A stretch of 64,000 bases of DNA from CAKZNE01 sp964485405 (GTDB lineage Bacteria; Bacteroidota; Bacteroidia; Flavobacteriales; Schleiferiaceae): the NCBI GenBank assembly GCA_964485405.1, contig CAZAJG010000003.1:62001-126000 (forward strand), written 5' to 3'. Both the position numbers and the translations under genes were made by a program. The notes beneath the pieces are model-generated. The model was not told the DNA's origin, ran no database searches, and worked only from the letters and a program-made list of their open reading frames with translations. Shown one piece after another: positions 1 through 8,580 of the stretch (position 1 is its first letter; each line of letters opens with the position of its first letter).

Positions 1-143
1 GCTAGAAAAAGAAAGATAGCAAGGAAAAGAAGGGTGGTGAAATACCATCCCTTATCAAACAGAAAATAAGTAAAAGCCAGCATCACTCCTTGAAGCAGTA
101 CTAAGCGTATCCAGAAATGTAGTTTGTATTTATTGTAGATCAT
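1..143 (-). CDS. Sensor histidine kinase, N-terminal fragment (cut by window edge)
   Basis: The first 47 codons are visible, starting from an ATG at 143 that lies inside the last codons of the response regulator gene (14-bp overlap, so translation is probably coupled). The visible protein begins MIYNKYKLHFWIRL and shows two hydrophobic stretches, about residues 13-28 and 32-47, separated by a short loop (FDKGWY). This hairpin start is typical of the membrane histidine kinases that follow NtrC-type regulators in Bacteroidota. The kinase domains themselves lie outside the window, so the call rests on the membrane hairpin, the overlap and the neighbour. The expected role is phosphorylating the regulator encoded just upstream. 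Confidence 0.6.
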   Translation of the reverse strand, partial: MIYNKYKLHFWIRLVLLQGVMLAFTYFLFDKGWYFTTLLFLAIFLFL

Positions 144-1512
144 ACTTTTCCATTTTGCGATAGAGTGTATTCCGGTTAATATTCAATTCACGAGCGGCCT
201 TGCTCACATTACCCTGATGCTTTTGCATTGCCTGCTGAATGCAATACTTTTCTACTTCGTCTAATTTTAAACTAGGGAATACCGTGTTTTTCATCTTCTC
301 GGGTTTGGCTTTAAGCTGAAGTTGTAGGTGCTCGGCTTCAATAGATGTATCGCAAAGAATCACAGCCCTTTCTATTATATGCTTGAGCTCTCTAATATTA
401 CCTGGCCAGTGATAGGCATGGAGTAAATGCCATGCGGCTTCCGTTATGTCTACATTCGGTTTACGGTATTTTAGGGTAAAGGTTTTAAGAAACTGACTAG
501 CCAATATTTTAAGATCCTCTTTTCGTTCACGTAGAGAAGGGATGTTTAATTCCACTGTATTTAGTCGAAACAATAAATCTTGACGAAAATTGCCATCCTC
601 TGCAAGCTTGTGTAGGTTGCTATTGGTGGCAGAGATCAATCGAAAATCAACCGGTATTTGAATATTTCCACCTACCGGGTTAATTGTTTGGTCCTGCAGG
701 GCGCTGAGTAGTTTAGCTTGTTGCAGTAGAGGTAAATTTCCAATCTCATCTAAAAAAAGAGTACCCTCATGAGCCATTTCTAACTTTCCCATTCGGTTTT
801 CTTTGGCATCTGTAAAAGCCCCTTTTGTGTGACCAAAGAGCTCGCTTTCAAATAAGTTTGAGCTTAAAGCGCCAACATCTACTTTGATAAAGCTCCTAGC
901 TTTTCGTTGCGATTTTTGATGTATGAAATGCGCTAAAACTTCTTTACCACAACCGTTTTCGCCTAGTATTAGAACATGAGCATCAGTATGGGCAATACGT
1001 TCTGCACTTTTCAAAACCTGCATCATTTTGGGCGATAGAGTTTCCAAAGCCAACTCTTTCTCTGATATCCTTTGGTTTAGTTGTTCGTTTACCGATTGTA
1101 GTCTGTGGATTTCTTTTCTGGATTCTTGAAGCTCTAAAGCCCGAATTAAGGTAGAGAGTAAGCGTTCATTTTTCCAGGGTTTTACCAAAAAATCAGCTCC
1201 TCCTCTTTTTAAAGCTTCCACGGCAATTTCCACATTTCCGTAGGCTGTAAGTAGAATCACCACAGTTTCCGGCCTGGTTTCCTTTATAAAGTTCAGCCAA
1301 TACAAGCCTTCTTTGCCATCGTTTACCCCTTTTCTAAAGTTCATATCTAGTATAATGGCATCAAATCTATTTTCACTGAGTAGAGTGGATAAACTGGATG
1401 GATTTTCTGCTGTTTCTATCCGTTCAACATGATGTTTTAAATAGAGAGACAGAGAGGTGAGGATGTCTGGATTATCATCCAATATTAATATAGAAGCTTT
1501 GATTTTTTGCAT
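130..1512 (-). CDS. NtrC-family sigma-54-dependent response regulator
   Basis: This is a 460-residue transcription activator with three domains. The receiver domain (about 1-120) has acidic residues D12/D13, phospho-acceptor D56, T89 and K111. The central AAA+ domain has Walker A GENGCGKE at 184-191, a GAFTDA loop at 231-236 (family consensus GAFTGA) and LFLDEIG as Walker B. A Fis-type helix-turn-helix lies at about 432-457 (NVSKAARELNINRNTLYRK). The longest open frame begins 69 bases further upstream, but the receiver domain starts directly at MQKIKASILILDD, so the ATG at 1510-1512 is chosen. The gene overlaps the kinase downstream and is divergent from an exporter operon, which is its likely target. 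The GAFTDA variant is common in this phylum, so sigma-54 contact is still expected but not proven. Confidence 0.9.
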   Translation of the reverse strand: MQKIKASILILDDNPDILTSLSLYLKHHVERIETAENPSSLSTLLSENRFDAIILDMNFRKGVNDGKEGLYWLNFIKETRPETVVILLTAYGNVEIAVEALKRGGADFLVKPWKNERLLSTLIRALELQESRKEIHRLQSVNEQLNQRISEKELALETLSPKMMQVLKSAERIAHTDAHVLILGENGCGKEVLAHFIHQKSQRKARSFIKVDVGALSSNLFESELFGHTKGAFTDAKENRMGKLEMAHEGTLFLDEIGNLPLLQQAKLLSALQDQTINPVGGNIQIPVDFRLISATNSNLHKLAEDGNFRQDLLFRLNTVELNIPSLRERKEDLKILASQFLKTFTLKYRKPNVDITEAAWHLLHAYHWPGNIRELKHIIERAVILCDTSIEAEHLQLQLKAKPEKMKNTVFPSLKLDEVEKYCIQQAMQKHQGNVSKAARELNINRNTLYRKMEKYDLQ

Positions 1513-1541
1513 AGAAGAAACTGAAATACAAACATAAGAAG

Positions 1542-1580
1542 TGTTCGAATGCGAACAATGGACTGTCGCGAAATTGAACA
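1542..1580. promoter_or_regulatory. Candidate NtrC-type activator site (tandem inverted repeats)
   Basis: The 179-bp divergent region holds a perfect inverted repeat, TGTTCG-AATG-CGAACA, at 1542-1557, followed by a weaker one, TGTCG-N7-GAACA, at 1564-1580. Their outer TGTTC/GAACA half-sites also pair with each other. Two dyads with TGT...ACA ends, about 110-150 bp upstream of the exporter start and 30 bp upstream of the regulator start, fit the placement of enhancer sites for NtrC-family activators. That the neighbouring regulator binds here is inference. I did not find a convincing sigma-54 -24/-12 promoter between 1580 and 1692. Confidence 0.5.
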
Positions 1581-1691
1581 CTTTTAAAGTTTACCTGTGT
1601 CTGTTTTTGATTTAAGTGCTTGATTTTTAAAGCCTTGGTTTTTATGGTATAAAATTCCCTTTTTCAGGAACATCAACAGCTTAGTTTATCT

Positions 1692-2942
1692 ATGGATAAA
1701 AGAATAGAAGGGAGCAAAAAGAAACTGAGGCGAAAGCTGATTATTCGGATTACGGTGTTAATCGTTTTTCTCTCTTTTGGTGTTTGGGCTATTTCTAGCT
1801 CAGGAAAATCACATCGATTGGAGAAGGGACGTTTAAGAACGGGAAAGATTATTGAGGGAGTGTTTGATGATGTGATACCGATTCAGGGAAATATTGAGCC
1901 GGTACAATCCTTTTTTCTGGATGCCATTGAAGGAGGTACGGTGCAGGAGGTTTATGTAGAGGCTGGAAAAAATGTAAAAGCAGGGGACTCCTTATTGCGT
2001 TTAACCAACACCAATCTCATGTTGGACTTTATGAATAGGGAAACTCAAATTGTTGAGCAAATCAACAATTTGAGGAATACCCGCATTCAAATGGAGTTAA
2101 ATGAAAGAAATATAAATGAGCAGGTTTTAGATGTGGAACAAGAACTCCATCGTATGGAAAGACAATTTAAAATAGACACTTCTCTTTATCGTTCCGAAGC
2201 CATTTCCAGGCAAGCTTTTGAAGACAGCGAATCCAGATACGATTACCTCAAAAAGAAAAAGATTCTTTTGTCTGATAGCTATGAAAAAGACGCCCAATAC
2301 CGTCAGTTGCAAGTAAGCCGAATTGATCGCTCCATTGATATGATGGAAAGAAATCTAGATGCTATACGGGATAACCTAAACAATCTTACGGTAAAAGCTC
2401 CGATAAGCGGTCAACTTACTTCTTTTGATGTGGAGATAGGAGAGAGTAAAAACAAAGGGGAAAATTTGGGAAGAATTGATGTACTAGACAATTACAAAGT
2501 TACCGCCAATATTGATGAGCATTATTTAGGGAGAGTTAAGGTTGGGCAAAATGGAACCTTTCCTTCCGGAGGAACGAATTATAAGGTTGAAGTGGTCAAA
2601 GTATTCCCAGAAGTAATCAACAACCAATTTGAGGTTGAATTGGCTTTTAAAGACTCAGTGCCACGGGGTAGTAGAAGGGGGCAGAGTTTAAATATTCGGT
2701 TGGCTTTGAGCAATTCGGTAGAAGCTTTGCTGGTACCTAGAGGTGGTTTTTACAGCAGTACAGGAGGGAAATGGATTTACGTTTTAGACGCTGAAAAGAA
2801 AAAAGCTTACAAACGAGAAATAAAACTAGGTAGGCAGAACCCAGACTTTATTGAAGTGAAAAATGGCTTGGAGCCGGGAGAAGAAGTAATCACCTCTAGC
2901 TACGATACCTACTCCGATTATGAAACCTTAATTTTAGAATAA
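1692..2942 (+). CDS. HlyD/MacA-family periplasmic adaptor of an ABC exporter
   Basis: This 416-residue adaptor has a basic N-terminus, one membrane anchor at about 16-36 and a first lipoyl-like half motif around 78-105 (VQEVYVEAGKNVKAGDSLLRL). A long charged alpha-helical hairpin (about 107-230) follows, then the second lipoyl half (LTVKAPISGQLTSFDVEIGE) and beta-barrel and membrane-proximal domains to the C-terminus. In MacA-type systems such proteins link an inner-membrane ABC pump to an outer-membrane channel. The gene lies 7 bp before an ABC ATPase and near a two-FtsX permease, so the three form an exporter operon. No outer-membrane channel gene is present here. The substrate is unknown; an antibiotic, peptide or lipid is possible. 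Confidence 0.85.
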   Translation: MDKRIEGSKKKLRRKLIIRITVLIVFLSFGVWAISSSGKSHRLEKGRLRTGKIIEGVFDDVIPIQGNIEPVQSFFLDAIEGGTVQEVYVEAGKNVKAGDSLLRLTNTNLMLDFMNRETQIVEQINNLRNTRIQMELNERNINEQVLDVEQELHRMERQFKIDTSLYRSEAISRQAFEDSESRYDYLKKKKILLSDSYEKDAQYRQLQVSRIDRSIDMMERNLDAIRDNLNNLTVKAPISGQLTSFDVEIGESKNKGENLGRIDVLDNYKVTANIDEHYLGRVKVGQNGTFPSGGTNYKVEVVKVFPEVINNQFEVELAFKDSVPRGSRRGQSLNIRLALSNSVEALLVPRGGFYSSTGGKWIYVLDAEKKKAYKREIKLGRQNPDFIEVKNGLEPGEEVITSSYDTYSDYETLILE

Positions 2943-2949
2943 AAGAGAA

Positions 2950-3660
2950 ATGGAAAAACTGATCACCACCACAGATTTAAGTATGGTTTACCGTACTGAG
3001 GAAGTGGAAACTACTGCGTTAAATAACATCTCTATAGAAATCAAAAAAGGCGAATTTGTTTCCATTATGGGCCCCTCTGGCTGTGGTAAATCTACTCTAC
3101 TCAATGTGCTTGGGTTATTGGATAAATGCTCTTCAGGAGAACATGAATTTATGGGATATAAGATTTCTGCCATGAACGAAAGACAACGAGCGGATACTCG
3201 AAAAAACAACGTAGGCTTTGTTTTCCAAAGCTTTAACTTAATAGATGAGCTTTCTGTTTATGAAAATGTAGAGCTCCCGCTGGTTTATCTAGGTGCATCT
3301 GCCTCTGATAAAAAGAAGAAGACCAATGAATTACTAGAGCGGATGGGTATTGGGCACAGAAGCGGACATTATCCACAACAACTATCAGGCGGACAACAGC
3401 AACGTGTGGCGGTTGCACGCGCGTTGATTGCTAATCCCTCTGTGGTCTTTGCTGATGAACCAACCGGAAATCTAGATAGTGTTCATGGCAATGAAGTAAT
3501 GAGTTTACTTACCGATCTAAATGAAGCTGGAACAACCATTGTAATGGTTACACATTCTTCGCATGATGCTTCTTATTCCAACCGAATTATAAATCTGTTT
3601 GACGGGGAGGTAATGTCTGAAAACAACAACAAAACATCCATTAATTCTGTAGAATCGTAA
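2950..3660 (+). CDS. MacB/LolD-type ABC transporter ATP-binding protein
   Basis: This is a 236-residue ATPase of the MacB/LolD class. Walker A GPSGCGKST is at 41-49, the Q-loop lies in FVFQSFNL, the signature is LSGGQQQR, Walker B with the D-loop is VVFADEPTGNLDS, and the switch histidine lies in VMVTHS. Length and motifs are complete. It energises the permease encoded 11 bp downstream. Unlike E. coli MacB, the ATPase and permease are separate genes. These motifs do not define the substrate. Confidence 0.9.
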   Translation: MEKLITTTDLSMVYRTEEVETTALNNISIEIKKGEFVSIMGPSGCGKSTLLNVLGLLDKCSSGEHEFMGYKISAMNERQRADTRKNNVGFVFQSFNLIDELSVYENVELPLVYLGASASDKKKKTNELLERMGIGHRSGHYPQQLSGGQQQRVAVARALIANPSVVFADEPTGNLDSVHGNEVMSLLTDLNEAGTTIVMVTHSSHDASYSNRIINLFDGEVMSENNNKTSINSVES

Positions 3661-3671
3661 AAGCCTTATCC

Positions 3672-6086
3672 ATGATTAAAAGTTATTTTAAACTCGCATT
3701 AAGGCATATCTCTAAGCACAAGGTGTACAGCTTTGTGAGTATTGTTGGCTTGGCTTTTGGTATATGCTGTGCCATCTTTATCTCTCTCTATGTATACGAT
3801 GAATTAAGCTATGATCAATTTCATGAAAAGAAGGATCGAATCTATCGCATTGTACAAACCATAGATCATAATAATGAGATTGATGCAGCACTCACCGGTT
3901 TTCGTGTTGGGCCAACTTTCACTACAGACTATCCACAAGTAGAGAGCTATGTGCGCTTTATGAGTATGGGGGCTGAGAATACCGTTACCATCAATGAGAA
4001 GGTTTTTAAGGAAACCAATATGTGGCTTACAGATACTACCCTTTTTGATATTATGTCTTTTAAACTCCTTCAAGGTGATCCGAAAACGGCCTTGCAAGCT
4101 CCACGTTCTGTAGTGTTAGGAGAAGATTTGGCGGAGAAGTATTTTGGTAGAGCAGATTCAGCAATTGGTCAAAAAATACAAATAGGTAATACCTTGTATG
4201 ATGTTACGGGAGTAGTGGAAAAAAGCAGACGAAATTCTGATATAGTATACAGCGCTTTTGTTTCCCTAAACACGCTTCCAGAACAACAGGTAAATGCCTT
4301 TAACCAAGATTGGTTTAGGCTCGTTTCTTATACTTTCTTACTTTTTAATGAATCTATAGAGCCAGAAGATTTTAGCACGGAGATGGACGATTTCTCCGTG
4401 CGCTACATTGAACCCTATGTAGCCACTTTTGGAGAGGGGAGCAGTGCTAGATTTGCGTTACAACCGATTGCTGAACTACATTTCGATAATTCTAGAGAGT
4501 ATGATTTACCTAAGGGTAACATCAATTTTATCTACATTTTTGTAGTGTTGGCTGTTTTTATATTGGCTATTGCTAGTATAAATTACATCAATTTATCACT
4601 TTCTCAATCCATAAAACGGGCGAAAGAAGTGGGCGTTCGGAAAACCTTGGGCGCGCACAAGTCTCAAATCTCTGGTCAGTTTTTAGGTGAATCTATTCTT
4701 ATTAGCATCATTGCATTTATTCTGGGTTTAGCTTTGGTTGAAATGCTTCTTTCGGTATTCAATGAAGTAACCAGCAAAGATTTTTCCTTTACTGCTGTTT
4801 TTGAACCTAGCTTGTTGATTACGCTACTTTCGGTAGTGCTTTTAATAGGACTATTGTCTGGAGTGTATCCTGCCTTGGTGCTCTCTCGTTTTGAAGCTTC
4901 GAATGTATTGAGGGGCAATCTGCCTAAAATTGGGAAGTTTGGTAACCTGAGAAGAGCATTGATGCTTATCCAGTTCATTTTTTCTCTATTTATGATCATC
5001 GGAACGATTTCTATTTACTTGCAAATGAAATATATGCAAGAAAAGGATTTAGGTTTTGATCAGGACCAGCTGGTTATTGTTCGAATCCCGCAGGATACTG
5101 CTGTGTTTAATAAACTAAGCTATTTTAAATCTGAACTGTTAGAAAATGGCAATGTGAAAGGTATATCGGGGAGTGGTAGTATGCCTGGTGGTACAGTAGG
5201 TGAAATCATGTTCAGAATTGAGCAAGATGGGCAAATGATGGATAAGGGAATAAAAGTACTCTCGGCTGATGAAGATTTTTTAGAGCTGTTGGATATTGAA
5301 ATTGCAGAGGGAAGGGGTTTTTCCGAAGATATTCAAACCGATGCTCAACAAGGTTTTATGATCAATCAAACGGCAGCGCAAAAATTCGGTTGGAATGAAA
5401 AAGCGGTGGGCAAAAGAATACAATGGGGTTTGATGGGAAATGGGCAAGCACAGTTTGACGGTAAAGTAGTGGGGGTGTTTAAAGACTTTCATTTTGCATC
5501 CTTACACAACCCTCTGGAGCCCCTTGTATTGTTGTTTAGACCCAATTTTTCTTCTTCTTTTTCAGTGAAACTTAAAGGAGGAAATATTGAGGAGTCTTTG
5601 GCTTTTATTGAAGACAAGTGGCGAGATTTTGCTGGAAGCCATGATTTTCAATATCAATTTTTAGATGAAAGGATAGATCAACAATACCAATCGGAAAAGG
5701 TACTCCTGAGTGTGTTTAGTTTCTTCGCATTTATCAGTTTATTGATTGCAGCTCTTGGTCTTTTTGCCTTAACCTCTTTCACCGTGGAACAACGTTTGAA
5801 AGAGATAAGCGTAAGAAAGGTTTTAGGCGCTAAGGTGAAAGATCTAACGCTCCTTATTTCAAAAGAATTCATCGTCCTTTTATTGATAGCCGTGGTGGTA
5901 ATTAGCCCAATCGCATACCTAGCGATAGGCTATTGGTTGGAAGGCTTTGTATATAAAATATCTATCCCTATCGGGAGTTTTTTGTTGGCAGCTTTGTTAG
6001 CGTTTATCATCACCATGGTAACCATCAGCTATCATATTGTTCTATTGTCTAGAACAAACCCAGCTCGAACCTTACGCACGGAGTAG
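3672..6086 (+). CDS. ABC transporter permease with two MacB-PCD/FtsX modules
   Basis: This 804-residue inner-membrane permease has two repeats of the arrangement one membrane helix, large periplasmic domain, three-helix FtsX block. Helices are visible at about 18-40, 283-308, 345-365 and 378-402, then 430-453, 677-702, 735-755 and 765-790. Each FtsX block starts with a conserved motif (RAKEVGVRKTLGAHK, then RLKEISVRKVLGAKVKD), which shows the internal duplication. This eight-helix form is common in Bacteroidota exporters and presumably supplies both halves of the transmembrane pore. It is the last gene of the adaptor-ATPase-permease operon, and a strong terminator follows. Confidence 0.88.
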   Translation: MIKSYFKLALRHISKHKVYSFVSIVGLAFGICCAIFISLYVYDELSYDQFHEKKDRIYRIVQTIDHNNEIDAALTGFRVGPTFTTDYPQVESYVRFMSMGAENTVTINEKVFKETNMWLTDTTLFDIMSFKLLQGDPKTALQAPRSVVLGEDLAEKYFGRADSAIGQKIQIGNTLYDVTGVVEKSRRNSDIVYSAFVSLNTLPEQQVNAFNQDWFRLVSYTFLLFNESIEPEDFSTEMDDFSVRYIEPYVATFGEGSSARFALQPIAELHFDNSREYDLPKGNINFIYIFVVLAVFILAIASINYINLSLSQSIKRAKEVGVRKTLGAHKSQISGQFLGESILISIIAFILGLALVEMLLSVFNEVTSKDFSFTAVFEPSLLITLLSVVLLIGLLSGVYPALVLSRFEASNVLRGNLPKIGKFGNLRRALMLIQFIFSLFMIIGTISIYLQMKYMQEKDLGFDQDQLVIVRIPQDTAVFNKLSYFKSELLENGNVKGISGSGSMPGGTVGEIMFRIEQDGQMMDKGIKVLSADEDFLELLDIEIAEGRGFSEDIQTDAQQGFMINQTAAQKFGWNEKAVGKRIQWGLMGNGQAQFDGKVVGVFKDFHFASLHNPLEPLVLLFRPNFSSSFSVKLKGGNIEESLAFIEDKWRDFAGSHDFQYQFLDERIDQQYQSEKVLLSVFSFFAFISLLIAALGLFALTSFTVEQRLKEISVRKVLGAKVKDLTLLISKEFIVLLLIAVVVISPIAYLAIGYWLEGFVYKISIPIGSFLLAALLAFIITMVTISYHIVLLSRTNPARTLRTE

Positions 6087-6132
6087 ATACATTTGGTTTG
6101 TTTTTTTAAAGTTCTCTTAAAAGGGGGACAAA

Positions 6133-6160
6133 AAAAGGCGAAACTTCGGTTTCGCCTTTT
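6133..6160. terminator. Bidirectional rho-independent terminator, UUCG tetraloop
   Basis: A 12-bp perfect stem, AAAAGGCGAAAC with GTTTCGCCTTTT, encloses a TTCG loop (c-UUCG-g, an exceptionally stable tetraloop). A/T runs on both sides let it serve both strands. It lies between the convergent permease gene (ends 6086) and the secreted-protein gene (ends 6184). Confidence 0.9.
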
Positions 6161-6183
6161 GCTATTTAAGAGGCCGCTTTATT

Positions 6184-7140
6184 TTACTTAAGCAGTTTGG
6201 CGATTTTTTTCAAATCACCATCATCTAGATTATAAGACTTTACTTCATGCTCATGGAAAAGAAGTTGTCCGTTGGTATTGTAAATATTGTAGTGTTTTTG
6301 AGCACCGCATTGCGTATAAATCAATACATAGTCGCCCCCTTGTTCATCTTCCATTAAAAGGTTGTCAAAATCCTCAGTAAGCATCATTTCATGCTCAAAA
6401 GGATAATCCTCAAAGAGCTCCTCTTCGGTTTGTGAAGCTATTGTTTTAGTTTTAGGATCTTGAGTAGTAAGAACATACTCAGGATAAAAAAGAACGCTTT
6501 TTTCAAGAATTTTCAAGCCTTCCTCATCTTCAAAATCTTCCTTTAAGCCTTCGGTTGTAGCTGCATTTAGCACTTCACTCATATGTCTGAAATAAAGCTT
6601 CATAAAACCAGGTCCCCAGTTATAGGCTATACCTTCATTATACATCAAGGCTACTTTTTTTTCTGGAGATTTTTGCTTTACGAGTTTACTTACAAACTCA
6701 TGTTTTGTAAAAAGATCTATTCGAGCAAAAGTGTTTCTATCCTTCCCTTTAGGTGTCCAAAAGTGATAGTACATTTCGCAGCCTACCTCTGTTTTAGTGC
6801 CGAGGTTGTTGTTTATCTCAATTACCGGTTCTGTTTCTAAGGTTACAAAAGAGAAGCCTCTCTTTTTAGCGTAAGTATCCTTGTTTGCGATATCATCAAA
6901 CTGAACCTTTCCAAAGGTCCATGCCTCTGCTGCTTTTTTATAAGCGTCCAAATGGGCTTTATCCTTTTCTCCGTAAAAGAATACAAGAGTATTTCGTTTT
7001 AGCTTCTTAAAATCAGGTTTTTTAATCTCCCCGCCACCCGAGCGTAATGTGGGTTTCTCAAGGCTTCCGATATTGATTTGAGCGGTGCTGCTAAAAAAAA
7101 CAAATAAAAGAATGGTGGTAATTAGGGTTTTAAATTTCAT
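6184..7140 (-). CDS. Hypothetical secreted protein
   Basis: This is a 318-residue protein with a clear signal peptide (MKFKTLITTILLFVFFSSTAQ, cleavage near residue 20), so it is probably periplasmic or outer-membrane associated. I do not recognise a domain. The mature part is charged and contains FFYGEKDKAHLDAYKKAAEAW and a C-terminal segment that reads like a short text-report repeat (HYNIYNTNGQLLFHEHE). It stands alone between the exporter terminator and the divergent aspartate kinase gene. A -7-like box lies 45 bp upstream of its start. Confidence 0.6.
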   Translation of the reverse strand: MKFKTLITTILLFVFFSSTAQINIGSLEKPTLRSGGGEIKKPDFKKLKRNTLVFFYGEKDKAHLDAYKKAAEAWTFGKVQFDDIANKDTYAKKRGFSFVTLETEPVIEINNNLGTKTEVGCEMYYHFWTPKGKDRNTFARIDLFTKHEFVSKLVKQKSPEKKVALMYNEGIAYNWGPGFMKLYFRHMSEVLNAATTEGLKEDFEDEEGLKILEKSVLFYPEYVLTTQDPKTKTIASQTEEELFEDYPFEHEMMLTEDFDNLLMEDEQGGDYVLIYTQCGAQKHYNIYNTNGQLLFHEHEVKSYNLDDGDLKKIAKLLK

Positions 7141-7184
7141 GGGTTTTTACTGCTATATTATTGTTATTCTTAAAGGTGGGTTTA

Positions 7185-7192
7185 CAAATATA
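7185..7192 (-). promoter_or_regulatory. Possible Bacteroidota -7 promoter element
   Basis: The minus strand reads TATATTTG, matching the Bacteroidota primary-sigma -7 consensus TAnnTTTG, 45 bp upstream of the secreted-protein start at 7140. No convincing -33 TTTG is seen at the right spacing, so support is partial. Confidence 0.35.
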
Positions 7193-7289
7193 TCATTCTG
7201 AGATAAAGTGAAGTTGGAAATAATCTCCGTTGTTCGCAGACTGGTTTTGTGAATAGCTCTTTGCTTAAATTGCGCACAAATATTGAGGA

Positions 7290-8540
7290 ATGAAAATCTT
7301 TAAATTCGGAGGGGCATCAGTAAAAGATGCAGAAAGTGTTAAGAATTTGACTCAAGTATTGAGTCATTATGAAAACCAGGATTTAGTAATTGTTGTTTCG
7401 GCCATGGGTAAAACAACAAATGCGCTGGAGAAGTTGGTTCGGTGTTATAAGGATGATCCAGAAAACTGTTCGCTCTTAATAGATGAGATTAAGGAATATC
7501 ACTTAAATATTATTGAATCCCTGTTTACGGATAAAACACATTCCATTTACAACCAAGTGGAGATATTGTTTTCGCAACTACGTATTCTTACACAAGGGAA
7601 GATGGAAGGAAACTACAACCAGATATACGATCATATAGTATCTTTTGGAGAGTTGGTTTCCACTCGAATTATCTCTTCGTTTTTGAATGAGAATGGTTAT
7701 GAGAACAGTTGGTTGGATGCAAGAAGGTTAATTAGAACAGACCAGAATTTTCGATTTGCTCGAGTAAACTGGGATTTCACGAAAAGATTGGTTCATGAGT
7801 CTGTGCAGTCAGGACGATGCTATGTTACTCAAGGTTTTATAGGGTCAGACGATGACTTAAATCCAACTACTCTAGGAAGGGAAGGATCGGATTATTCCGC
7901 TTCGGTATTGGCTTTTGTGCTGGATGCGGAAGAAGTAATTATTTGGAAAGATGTACCCGGTGTACTAAATGGCGACCCGAAGGTTTTTGAAGAGACTAAA
8001 CTCTTAAACAAAATTAGTTACAAAGAAGCGATTGAGTTAGCTTATTACGGAGCTTCTGTTATTCATCCTAAAACCATTCAACCTTTACAGCAAAAAAACA
8101 TTCCTCTAAAAGTAAAGTCATTTATGAATCCTGAGCTGAAAGGCACCGGAATTTGTGAAGGAGAAACTCTATCTCCTTATTTGCCTTGTTTTATCTTAAA
8201 GAAGGATCAAATTTTAGTTACGTTGGCTACGCGTGATTTATCCTTTGTGGTAGAGGATCACTTGAGTCAGATTTATAGAGTTTTTCACCATTTTGGGGCT
8301 CGAGTAAACTTATCGCAAAACACAGCAGTAAGTTCTTCCTTTTGTCTTAATAACGACCCTGTAACCACACCTAGTTTATTAGAAGAGTTATCTAAACACT
8401 TTACGTTATCCTATAATGATGGAGTGTCGCTTTATACGGTTAGGCATTACGATGATGAGGCTAAGACAAGAGTGCAAAAAACGGGTGATGTTTTATTAGA
8501 ACAAATCAGTAGAAATACGTATCAAGTGGTTACAGTTTAA
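7290..8540 (+). CDS. Aspartate kinase
   Basis: This catalyses ATP-dependent phosphorylation of L-aspartate, the first step towards lysine, threonine, methionine and diaminopimelate. The 416-residue protein opens with the amino-acid-kinase motif KFGGASVKD, followed by VVSAMGKTTNALEKL. It has the GREGSDYSASVLA segment and IIWKDVPGVLNGDP, all typical of aspartokinases. After about residue 300 comes a regulatory part resembling ACT domains, but weakly conserved. It is the monofunctional form, with no homoserine dehydrogenase fusion. The gene is followed 40 bp later by the acyltransferase on the same strand, so the two may be co-transcribed without an obvious functional link. Confidence 0.9.
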   Translation: MKIFKFGGASVKDAESVKNLTQVLSHYENQDLVIVVSAMGKTTNALEKLVRCYKDDPENCSLLIDEIKEYHLNIIESLFTDKTHSIYNQVEILFSQLRILTQGKMEGNYNQIYDHIVSFGELVSTRIISSFLNENGYENSWLDARRLIRTDQNFRFARVNWDFTKRLVHESVQSGRCYVTQGFIGSDDDLNPTTLGREGSDYSASVLAFVLDAEEVIIWKDVPGVLNGDPKVFEETKLLNKISYKEAIELAYYGASVIHPKTIQPLQQKNIPLKVKSFMNPELKGTGICEGETLSPYLPCFILKKDQILVTLATRDLSFVVEDHLSQIYRVFHHFGARVNLSQNTAVSSSFCLNNDPVTTPSLLEELSKHFTLSYNDGVSLYTVRHYDDEAKTRVQKTGDVLLEQISRNTYQVVTV

Positions 8541-8580
8541 TAAAATAGATGGCTAGACCAGTCACAAATGAAATCTGAAT

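Noticed and set aside
1667..1680. Possible sigma-54 promoter (GG-N10-GC spacing) upstream of the exporter operon
   Set aside because: Only the GG and GC dinucleotides match, and the start of transcription would fall on the start codon at 1692.
4676..4999. 107-codon minus-strand open frame inside the permease
   Set aside because: It is antisense to the conserved FtsX block and has no independent support.
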